The notes beneath the pieces are model-generated. The model was not told the origin of the DNA and searched no databases. It was given only the letters and a program-made list of their open reading frames with translations. DNA of 5,703 nt from Aquificota bacterium (lineage in GTDB: Bacteria > Aquificota > Aquificia > Aquificales > Hydrogenothermaceae): contig JAADEV010000147.1 in assembly GCA_013153295.1 (NCBI GenBank), positions 1 through 5,703 on the forward strand, read 5' to 3'. The translations under genes and the position numbers were made by a program. Below, piece after piece: positions 1 through 5,703 of the stretch (the first letter of the stretch is position 1; each line of letters begins with the position of its first letter).

Positions 1-2
1 TG

Positions 3-125
3 ATTATAAAATGCACAGATGAAAAGGTTAGACACCTTCCCTTTATAAGCCAGTTTGTAAAGGATATAGATGTGGAAAACAGAAAGATATATATAACCCC
101 CCCTGAAGGTTGGTTTTCCCTATAG
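3..125 (+). CDS. rimM: Ribosome maturation factor RimM, C-terminal end (partial)
   Basis: An open frame enters from the left edge and ends at TAG 123-125, giving about 40 residues. The tail contains LPFISQFVKDIDVENRKIY followed by TPPEGW. This matches the usual end of RimM: a Pro-Phe-Ile segment, a Val-Lys-x-(Ile/Val)-Asp-x-Glu-Asn turn, then a beta strand and a P-E-G motif close to the stop (family knowledge). RimM binds ribosomal protein S19 and assists maturation of the 30S head. It is often followed by trmD, but here phoH is the next gene. A run of seven C (97-103) lies in the PP codons, and the expected PEG motif follows in frame, so no frameshift is evident. The identification rests on a short C-terminal fragment and is probable, not certain. 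Confidence 0.68.
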   Translation: MIKCTDEKVRHLPFISQFVKDIDVENRKIYITPPEGWFSL

Positions 126-131
126 AAAAGA

Positions 132-159
132 TTGCGAAAAACAGATGTAGAACTACATT
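132..159 (+). promoter_or_regulatory. Weak candidate promoter for phoH-ybeY overlapping a palindrome
   Basis: In the 70-base gap between rimM and phoH, TTGCGA (132-137) and TACATT (154-159) are separated by 16 bases, a loose sigma-70-like arrangement. The -10-like box overlaps the right arm of the perfect dyad ATGTAG-AA-CTACAT (145-158). The match is modest. phoH could equally be read through from rimM, because no terminator is seen between them. Confidence 0.25.
145..158. repeat. Short perfect palindrome between rimM and phoH
   Basis: ATGTAG, two A residues, then CTACAT form a perfect 6+6 dyad. As RNA it could make a 5-bp stem with a GAAC loop. It has no following T-run, so it is not a convincing intrinsic terminator. 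It could be a small operator, since it overlaps a weak -10-like box. Symmetry of this size can arise by chance in AT-rich DNA. Confidence 0.4.
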
Positions 160-180
160 TAATAGATGTTTAAATAACTT

Positions 181-187
181 AAGGAGG
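181..187 (+). promoter_or_regulatory. Shine-Dalgarno sequence that fixes the phoH start
   Basis: AAGGAGG is a near-perfect anti-16S match, 8 bases upstream of the in-frame ATT at 196. The phoH frame is closed upstream by TAA at 175-177. Between that stop and ATG 367 it contains no ATG, GTG, TTG or CTG codon, so this SD selects ATT 196 as the most likely start. Confidence 0.75.
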
Positions 188-195
188 TTAACACC

Positions 196-1176
196 ATTTT
201 AAAGTTAGAGGTTCAGATACCACAGGAGGTTTTTTGGGATATAGTCGGCGTAAGGGACGAAAACATAAAACATTTTGAAGAGATTTTTGGGATAGATATA
301 TTTGCAAGGGGAACAAGCCTTATAGCTGAAGGGGAAGAAGACAGGTTAGACAGATTTGAGGACTTTATGCAAAAGGTAGCATCTTACTTTGAAGGGGGGC
401 ATAGACTATCACCACAGGATATAAGAAACCTTGCAATAGGATACAGAAACGGGATAGAAGAGCAGGAACAGGTAGTTGGAAATCAGGAAGCTATACTGTT
501 TACCTACAGAAAAAAGCCAATAATGGCAAAAACCCCCTCCCAAAAAGCATACATAGAAACGATAAAAAACAACGATATTACATTTGGGGTAGGTCCTGCT
601 GGAACAGGGAAAACATACCTTGCAATGGCAATGGCAGTAGCATACCTAAAAAAACAAAAGGTTAACAGAATTATACTTACCAGACCTGCTGTGGAAGCAG
701 GGGAGAAACTTGGATTTTTACCGGGAACATTAACAGAAAAGGTAGACCCGTATCTAAGACCTTTATACGATGCCCTGTATGAGATGGTAGACCCGGACAA
801 AATAAAGGATATGCTGGAAAAAAACATAATAGAGATAGCCCCACTTGCCTTTATGAGGGGAAGGACACTAAACGATGCCTTTATAATACTTGATGAAGCC
901 CAAAACACAACAAAGGAACAGATGAAGATGTTCTTAACCAGAATAGGCTTTGGTTCAAAGGCTGTTATAACAGGGGATATTACCCAGATAGACCTACCAA
1001 AGGTATCCCAGTCCGGACTTGTTGAGGCATTGGAGGTTCTTGACGGTGTAAAGGGTATCGGTATATCCCACTTCTCAGAAAAAGATGTGGTAAGACACCC
1101 TGTTGTCCAAAGGATTATAACAGCCTACGACAAATACGAAAAGGAAAGGGAAAATGAACAAAATACTAATAAGTAA
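196..1176 (+). CDS. phoH: PhoH family ATPase, probable ATT start
   Basis: This is a PhoH/YbeZ-type P-loop ATPase, a cytoplasmic protein linked to RNA metabolism and commonly encoded beside ybeY. Taking ATT 196 as start gives 326 residues, the normal family length; ATG 367 would give only 269. The N-terminal ~60 residues (LEVQIPQEVFWDIVGVRDEN and on, including GIDIFARG) resemble the family's KH-like N-terminal domain, which supports the longer form. Walker A GPAGTGKT is at residues 133-140. The TRPAVEAGEKLGFLPG block follows at about 162-177. Walker B IILDEAQN is at about 230-237, ITGD at 258-261, and the C-terminal FSEKDVVRHPVVQRI segment at about 293-307. All motifs are intact. The 3' end overlaps ybeY by 23 bases, implying translational coupling. 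Function is certain at family level; the biochemical role of PhoH is poorly defined even in model species. The start codon is inferred. Confidence 0.93.
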   Translation: MLKLEVQIPQEVFWDIVGVRDENIKHFEEIFGIDIFARGTSLIAEGEEDRLDRFEDFMQKVASYFEGGHRLSPQDIRNLAIGYRNGIEEQEQVVGNQEAILFTYRKKPIMAKTPSQKAYIETIKNNDITFGVGPAGTGKTYLAMAMAVAYLKKQKVNRIILTRPAVEAGEKLGFLPGTLTEKVDPYLRPLYDALYEMVDPDKIKDMLEKNIIEIAPLAFMRGRTLNDAFIILDEAQNTTKEQMKMFLTRIGFGSKAVITGDITQIDLPKVSQSGLVEALEVLDGVKGIGISHFSEKDVVRHPVVQRIITAYDKYEKERENEQNTNK

Positions 1177-1621
1177 AGATATATACGACAGGGAGATAAC
1201 AAAAAAATATATAAAAGAGATTACAGAGGGAATACTTAAACAGCTTAATTTAGACGGTGTAGAGGTTAGTATTACCTTAACAGACAACGACACAATACAG
1301 CAGATAAACAAAGAGTGGAGGAACAAGGATAAACCTACAGATGTCCTCTCTTTCCCAATAGATGAAAAACCCCCTAAGTATAAATACAGGATACTTGGTG
1401 ATGTGGTTATCTCCCTACCTTACGCTAAGAAACAGGCGGAGGAGATAGGATACCCTTACAAAGACGAGGTTTTAAGGCTTTTGATACACGGTATCCTACA
1501 CCTCCTTGGATACGACCACGAGGTTTGTCCAGCTGAGGCAAAAAGAATGTTTGATTTACAGGATAGGATATTTAATCGCCTTTCTTCAACCAAAAACCAT
1601 ACTCAACTGGAAAGCCCTTAG
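1154..1621 (+). CDS. ybeY: Endoribonuclease YbeY (rRNA maturation factor)
   Basis: YbeY is a single-strand-specific metallo-endoribonuclease acting in 16S rRNA 3'-end maturation and 70S quality control. The 155-residue product has the usual family length. It carries the zinc-binding signature HGILHLLGYDH at residues 112-122, with ligands His112, His116 and His122. The upstream family block NKEWRNKDKPTDVLSFP (about 51-67) is followed by LGDVVIS (about 81-87). The ATG lies inside the end of phoH, with AAGGA/AAGGG at 1141-1150 as ribosome binding site, so translation is probably coupled to phoH. Many genomes place an HD-domain membrane phosphodiesterase gene between phoH and ybeY; none is present here. 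The last 50 bases overlap the convergent rhodanese gene and encode a polar tail (SSTKNHTQLESP) unlikely to be catalytic. Confidence 0.95.
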   Translation: MNKILISKDIYDREITKKYIKEITEGILKQLNLDGVEVSITLTDNDTIQQINKEWRNKDKPTDVLSFPIDEKPPKYKYRILGDVVISLPYAKKQAEEIGYPYKDEVLRLLIHGILHLLGYDHEVCPAEAKRMFDLQDRIFNRLSSTKNHTQLESP

Positions 1622-1964
1622 ATTTCCACTCTATAATGCCACCTTTCAGGTTATATACCTTTGTTAAACCCATATCCTCCAAAAATCTGCTGGCTGTAGC
1701 ACTTCTATTTCCGCTTCTACAGTAAACCAGAACCTTTTTACCCTTTAGCCCCCTAAGGTCTATATACTCAAAAAGCTGTATAGGTATAAGGTTAGAGTTT
1801 TTTATATGCCCATCTTTATCAAACTCCTCAGGTGTCCTAACATCAAGGATAAAAACATCTTTTTCCTTCATTAACTTTGCAAACTCCTCAGCAGAAACAT
1901 CTGTAAAGGCAAAAGCCTTTGTCCAAACTGCCAGAGCCAACATAAAACCGAAAACTTTACCCAT
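1572..1964 (-). CDS. Exported single-domain rhodanese-like sulfurtransferase
   Basis: The 130-residue product starts at ATG 1962-1964. An upstream in-frame TTG (2010-2012) could extend it by 16 residues. ATG is preferred because AAAGGAGG lies 10 bases before it and because it puts a signal peptide at the very N-terminus: basic GK, a hydrophobic stretch VFGFMLALAVW, then a likely cleavage site after AFA (about residue 20). The mature part is one rhodanese domain: DVSAEEFAKLM, FILDVRTPEEF (the domain's Asp-x-Arg motif), then the active-site loop CRSGNRS with the catalytic Cys at residue 82, and the C-terminal GGIIEW. The six-residue loop after the Cys is typical of active sulfurtransferase-like rhodaneses. 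The likely role is extracytoplasmic persulfide transfer or sulfur handling; the substrate is unknown. It lies 56 bases downstream of the M50 protease gene on the same strand and overlaps ybeY convergently. Confidence 0.88.
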   Translation of the reverse strand: MGKVFGFMLALAVWTKAFAFTDVSAEEFAKLMKEKDVFILDVRTPEEFDKDGHIKNSNLIPIQLFEYIDLRGLKGKKVLVYCRSGNRSATASRFLEDMGLTKVYNLKGGIIEWKSKGFPVEYGFWLKKGD

Positions 1965-1974
1965 TCCGCCAAAT

Positions 1975-1982
1975 CCTCCTTT
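1975..1982 (-). promoter_or_regulatory. Ribosome binding site choosing the ATG start of the rhodanese gene
   Basis: On the minus strand AAAGGAGG occurs 10 bases before ATG 1964. It lies inside the possible TTG-initiated extension, so it favours the shorter protein that begins with a signal peptide. Confidence 0.7.
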
Positions 1983-1995
1983 ATTTTTTTCCAAA

Positions 1996-2001
1996 ATTAT
2001 A
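1996..2001 (-). promoter_or_regulatory. Candidate -10 box upstream of the rhodanese gene
   Basis: A perfect TATAAT on the minus strand lies about 30 bases before the rhodanese start, in the gap after the M50 protease gene. The matching -35 region at 17-base spacing (TTAGTT) is poor. This may be a weak internal promoter, or a chance match in AT-rich spacer with the gene being read through from the protease. Confidence 0.3.
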
Positions 2002-2020
2002 ATACCAAACAAAGAACAAA

Positions 2021-2710
2021 CTAAAACCCAAGGAGTATATTTATAAAGAATTTGTATACAGGCAGTATTACATAACTGGTTATCCCTGCGGCTATAAGAA
2101 CTATAAGTATTATAAAGCCGTATTCTTCGTAAGGTTCAACCTTCCTTTCTATTTCAGGGGGCAGTAAACTTGCTATAATACGCCAACCATCAAGGGGAGG
2201 AACAGGGAGGAGGTTAAAAATAGCAAGTATCAGATTAATACTAACTGCATACTTTAAAAAGATGATTATAGGGACAATTATACTTTTAACAAAACCTGCC
2301 CCAAAAATACCAGCTAACTTTATTAATGTTGTTTGGTCTGCAAGGAACTTAAGTAATACGGCAAATAAAACTGCAAATAAAAAGTTTGTGCCGGGACCGG
2401 CAAATGAAACTAAAATCATCCCTGCTCTGTAGCCTAACTTCTTAAAGTTAGCAGGGTTTATAGGTATAGGTTTAGCCCAACCAAACAGAAAGGGTGAGTT
2501 TAACAACAACATTAAACCCGGTAGTAAAAGTGAACCAAGTGGGTCTATATGTGGAATAGGATTAAATGTAAGCCTGCCTGCCCTTTTAGGGGTATCATCA
2601 CCAAGCCTGTATGCTACTATACCATGTCCAAGCTCATGGACTATAACCGCAAATAGTAAGGCAGGTATCATAAAAATTAGATTAATAATATTTATATTAA
2701 GCCCTTCCAT
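2021..2710 (-). CDS. Site-2 protease family membrane metalloprotease (peptidase M50, YwhC-like)
   Basis: This is an intramembrane zinc metalloprotease of the S2P/M50 superfamily, 229 residues long, the size expected for the compact group without a PDZ domain. TM1 carries the HExxH motif as HELGH (His25, Glu26, His29). The RLTFNPIPHIDPLGSLLLPG segment (about 46-65) is typical of the YwhC-like subgroup. The region around 98-122 and TM ~145-170 are hydrophobic, and the third zinc ligand lies in NLLPVPPLDG (Asp174). A final TM is at about 198-218. All catalytic residues are present. The residue after PPLDG is Trp, where Gly or Ser is frequent. The substrate is unknown; relatives cleave membrane-embedded proteins. 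AAGGAAAAGGT before ATG 2708-2710 serves as ribosome binding site. The gene is separated from groEL by a terminator and has its own promoter-like sequence. Confidence 0.92.
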   Translation of the reverse strand: MEGLNINIINLIFMIPALLFAVIVHELGHGIVAYRLGDDTPKRAGRLTFNPIPHIDPLGSLLLPGLMLLLNSPFLFGWAKPIPINPANFKKLGYRAGMILVSFAGPGTNFLFAVLFAVLLKFLADQTTLIKLAGIFGAGFVKSIIVPIIIFLKYAVSINLILAIFNLLPVPPLDGWRIIASLLPPEIERKVEPYEEYGFIILIVLIAAGITSYVILPVYKFFINILLGF

Positions 2711-2737
2711 ACCTTTTCCTTTTAAAAGTATTGTAGG

Positions 2738-2766
2738 TATATATTATCTACTATTCTCTTTTCCAA
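2738..2766 (-). promoter_or_regulatory. Candidate promoter for the M50 protease gene
   Basis: On the minus strand TTGGAA (2761-2766) and TATATA (2738-2743) are spaced by exactly 17 bases, placing a start site about 20-25 bases before the protease ATG. It sits immediately downstream of the groEL terminator, where a new promoter is needed. An overlapping TAATAT offers an alternative -10 at 14 bases. Confidence 0.45.
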
Positions 2767-2791
2767 TGCTAATTAATTTAGAAATTTACCT

Positions 2792-2822
2792 AAAATAAAA
2801 AAGCCCCCGTTATGGGGGCTTT
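2792..2822 (-). terminator. Intrinsic terminator of the groES-groEL operon
   Basis: Read on the minus strand, AAAGCCCCC (2814-2822) pairs with GGGGGCTTT (2800-2808) around a 5-base loop, a perfect 9-bp stem with six G-C pairs. It is followed by TTTTTTATTTT (2792-2802, partly within the stem). It begins 34 bases past the groEL stop codon. On the plus strand no T-tract follows, so it acts in the minus direction only. Confidence 0.93.
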
Positions 2823-2855
2823 GAAGGGGGATTAGGTATGAAGGGGAGGGTTTTG

Positions 2856-4493
<1,638 letters not shown>

Positions 4494-4521
4494 CTATTTC
4501 CACCTCCTTTTATTTTTTTTC

Positions 4522-4818
4522 TTACTGTTCAATAATGGCAAGTATGTCGTCTTCCCTTAAAACGATAAGGTCTTCACCATCTACAACAAACTCGTTGCCT
4601 GCGTATTTGCTGTATATAACCTTGTCCCCAACCTTAACTTTGAGGGGTTTTAGTTCGCCATTTTCAAGTAGCCTTCCTTCCCCAACGGCGATAACCTCAC
4701 CCTCAGATGGCTTTTCCTTCGCTGTGTCTGGGATTATAATCCCCGATGGAGTTCTTTCCTCAGCCTCTTCAACAGGCTTAACCACTACTCTATCGTAGAG
4801 TGGTTTAATTTTAGCCAT
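4522..4818 (-). CDS. groES: Co-chaperonin GroES (10 kDa, Cpn10)
   Basis: This is the heptameric lid of the GroEL folding chamber. The 98-residue length is typical. The N-terminal signature [12 protein letters not shown] (4-15) is followed by the mobile loop (about 17-33). The loop includes the hydrophobic tripeptide III at 27-29, which docks into the GroEL apical domain. The roof hairpin segment GEGRLLENG is at 46-54, and the conserved [15 protein letters not shown] at about 63-77. Start ATG 4816-4818 is preceded by AAAGGAGGT. It is the first gene of the operon, with groEL 28 bases downstream. Two promoter-like sequences lie upstream. No CIRCE element (TTAGCACTC-N9-GAGTGCTAA) was found in its leader, so HrcA control through that site is not supported here. 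Confidence 0.98.
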   Translation of the reverse strand: MAKIKPLYDRVVVKPVEEAEERTPSGIIIPDTAKEKPSEGEVIAVGEGRLLENGELKPLKVKVGDKVIYSKYAGNEFVVDGEDLIVLREDDILAIIEQ

Positions 4819-4821
4819 CTG

Positions 4822-4877
4822 CCTTACCTCCTTTCTCTTTTTTATTTTTGAGTATATATATTATATGGCAGGTAAGG
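4822..4877. repeat. 8-bp inverted repeat spanning groES promoter and ribosome binding site
   Basis: On the plus strand CCTTACCT (4822-4829) and AGGTAAGG (4870-4877) are perfect reverse complements, separated by 40 AT-rich bases. In the groES sense, the downstream arm AGGTAAGG overlaps the Shine-Dalgarno GGAGGT and the spacer before ATG, and the upstream arm lies between the -35 and -10 of the proximal promoter. It could be a pair of operator half-sites, an RNA pairing in the longer leader, or chance. Confidence 0.5.
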
Positions 4878-4888
4878 AAAAAATGCAA
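4860..4888 (-). promoter_or_regulatory. Proximal groES promoter, near consensus
   Basis: On the minus strand TTGCAT (4883-4888), a 17-base spacer and a perfect TATAAT (4860-4865) form a strong sigma-70-type promoter. Transcription should start near 4853, giving a leader of about 35 bases before the groES ATG. The spacer contains one arm (4870-4877) of an 8-bp inverted repeat. Confidence 0.75.
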
Positions 4889-4896
4889 TAACTCTG

Positions 4897-4925
4897 TATA
4901 TAAAATATGATTAAGCTATACTCAA
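4897..4925 (-). promoter_or_regulatory. Distal candidate promoter for groES-groEL
   Basis: On the minus strand TTGAGT (4920-4925) and TATATA (4897-4902) are separated by 17 bases. It lies 37 bases upstream of the proximal promoter. A transcript from here would start near 4890 and carry a roughly 70-base leader that includes both arms of the CCTTACCT/AGGTAAGG repeat. Its -35 box overlaps the left arm of the GCTATAC dyad (4915-4943). Confidence 0.45.
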
Positions 4926-4943
4926 GTTTTTGGTATGTATAGC
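4915..4943. repeat. Inverted repeat in the divergent groES/sensor intergenic region
   Basis: GCTATAC (4915-4921) and GTATAGC (4937-4943) are perfect 7-bp reverse complements around a 15-base AT-rich spacer. Centre-to-centre arm distance is 22 bases, close to two helical turns, as expected for a dimeric repressor or activator site. The left arm touches the -35 of the distal groES promoter, and the element lies 53 bases before the sensor ATG, so it could act on either gene. The 177-base divergent gap otherwise holds the two groES promoters. No good plus-strand promoter was identified; TTTTTG/TAATAC at 4927-4955 is only a weak possibility. Confidence 0.45.
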
Positions 4944-4995
4944 ATCTGTTAATACAGCCGAAAATAGATTTACCACCTTTTACGGAGAAGGGAAA

Positions 4996-5703
4996 ATGAC
5001 CCTAAGGAAAAAGTTTATTATTAGAATATCCTTTATTCTGGTTGCAATCCTTATCTTTACAATTCTGATAAATGCTATCACTTTCAGAAGATACGGTATA
5101 CACAACGCAGAGAAGATGAGTAGGGTTATAGCTGAACTGGTAAGGGACGGTTTAACTGCCCATATGATGACAGGGACGATGAATATGAGGCACTATTTCC
5201 TTAATCAGGTTCACAATATAAAAGAAGTGGAGGATTTATGGATTATTAGAGGGGAACCTGTTATACGCCAATTTGGTAAAGGGGGAAACTACGAACAACC
5301 ACGGGACGAGTTAGACAGGAAAGCCCTTGAGACTGGAAAAATACAAAAAAAACTTATAGAAGACCTAAAATCTGTAAAATACAGGATAACCATACCCTAC
5401 ATTGCTACATCAAAGGGGGAGATAAACTGTTTAAGCTGTCATCAGGTTTCTGAAGGGGAGGTTTTAGGGGCTGTAAGTATACTAACAGATATATCTGATG
5501 TTAGGGAGTTTGCATTACAAACAACAGTTTTAATACTCCTTGGTTCATTTGCGGTGTTTTTCCTATCTGGGGCTTATATGTATGTTTTTGTAGGTAGGTA
5601 TGTGAAGCTGTTTGAAAAGTTAAAAATGGCAATGGGAAAGGCTATAAAAGGGGATTTCTCAACAAGGATAGATACGAACTTAAACGACGAAGCAGGTCAA
5701 ACA
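4996..5703 (+). CDS. Membrane sensor with c-type haem motif and HAMP-like linker (5' part, truncated by window edge)
   Basis: An open frame of 236 codons runs from ATG 4996 to the right edge without a stop. GGAG at 4984-4987 and GAAGGG just after it provide the ribosome binding site, and the next in-frame stop upstream is at 4912. The N-terminus has a basic TLRKK start, then TM1 (about residues 8-29). An extracytoplasmic region of about 145 residues follows. It includes DLWIIRGEPVIRQFG, DRKALETGK and ITIPYIA, then CLSCH at 145-149 (Cys145, Cys148, His149), the covalent haem c attachment motif, and GEVLGAVSILTDIS. TM2 is at about 176-199. The remainder (RYVKLFEKLKMAMGKAIKGDFSTRI, then NDEAGQ) resembles the start of a HAMP domain. 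The layout resembles periplasmic haem-PAS/Cache-type sensors described in Geobacter chemoreceptors and kinases. The output (chemotaxis, histidine kinase, diguanylate cyclase) is out of view. It is transcribed divergently from groES. Confidence 0.85.
   Translation, partial: MTLRKKFIIRISFILVAILIFTILINAITFRRYGIHNAEKMSRVIAELVRDGLTAHMMTGTMNMRHYFLNQVHNIKEVEDLWIIRGEPVIRQFGKGGNYEQPRDELDRKALETGKIQKKLIEDLKSVKYRITIPYIATSKGEINCLSCHQVSEGEVLGAVSILTDISDVREFALQTTVLILLGSFAVFFLSGAYMYVFVGRYVKLFEKLKMAMGKAIKGDFSTRIDTNLNDEAGQT

Noticed and set aside
97..103. Run of seven C near the end of rimM as a programmed frameshift or error
   Set aside because: The expected PPEG motif follows in the same frame and the stop comes where RimM proteins end, so the frame looks intact.
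367..369. ATG at 367 as the start of phoH
   Set aside because: It would remove 57 residues that read as the family N-terminal domain and has no good Shine-Dalgarno directly before it, while AAGGAGG stands 8 bases before ATT 196.
504..908. Long minus-strand open frame inside phoH
   Set aside because: It lies wholly opposite a confident gene and its product is a low-complexity Ser/Phe/Ile-rich sequence with no recognisable motif, as expected from the antisense of this codon usage.
1075..1326. Minus-strand open frame across the phoH-ybeY junction
   Set aside because: It is antisense to two confident genes and its product is a hydrophobic Ser/Ile/Phe-rich sequence with no motif.
1608..1628. TGGAAA/TTTCCA hairpin at the ybeY-rhodanese junction as a terminator
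   Set aside because: It is a 6-bp AT-rich stem with a 9-base loop and no T-tract on either strand, lying within coding sequence.
1965..2012. TTG-initiated longer form of the rhodanese protein
   Set aside because: The extension would place the Shine-Dalgarno inside the coding sequence and bury the signal peptide behind 16 residues; ATG 1964 fits better.
4819..4995. CIRCE element or classical sigma-32 promoter for groESL
   Set aside because: No TTAGCACTC-N9-GAGTGCTAA or CCCCAT-type -10 is present; CTTGAG in the distal -35 only superficially resembles a sigma-32 box.

Overview
The window looks like chromosomal DNA from a thermophilic bacterium, most likely a member of the Aquificota near Hydrogenothermaceae (Persephonella/Sulfurihydrogenibium type). 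This is inferred from the style of the proteins and from codon use: arginine is almost always AGA/AGG, isoleucine is often ATA, lysine and glutamate are abundant, and the base composition is moderately AT-rich. No search was run, so the taxon is a best guess. There is no sign of a mobile element, CRISPR array, tRNA or rRNA.

Left part (1-1621, + strand): the 3' end of a gene that reads like rimM (16S rRNA processing factor), a 70-base gap, then a phoH-family ATPase gene and ybeY (rRNA endoribonuclease), which overlap by 23 bases. All three are linked to ribosome or RNA maturation. The phoH frame has no ATG, GTG or TTG early enough to give a full-length protein. A strong Shine-Dalgarno sequence points to a rare ATT start at 196, giving 326 residues. 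Starting at the first ATG (367) would lose 57 conserved-looking N-terminal residues.

Middle (1572-2710, - strand): an S2P-type M50 membrane metalloprotease gene followed by a small exported rhodanese-domain gene. The rhodanese gene converges on ybeY and their coding ends overlap by 50 bases.

Right-middle (2800-4925, - strand): a complete groES-groEL operon. Upstream are two sigma-70-like promoters, one close to consensus, and downstream a strong intrinsic terminator that separates it from the protease gene.

Right end (4996-5703, + strand): divergent from groES is the 5' part of a membrane sensor gene cut by the window edge. It encodes a TM segment, an extracytoplasmic domain with a haem c motif (CxxCH), a second TM segment and the beginning of a HAMP-like linker. 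The output domain lies outside the window.

Most of the window is ordinary housekeeping. The points most worth a second look are the ATT start of phoH, the c-haem sensor, and the inverted repeats in the groES/sensor intergenic region, one of which could pair with the groES ribosome binding site in a transcript from the upstream promoter.
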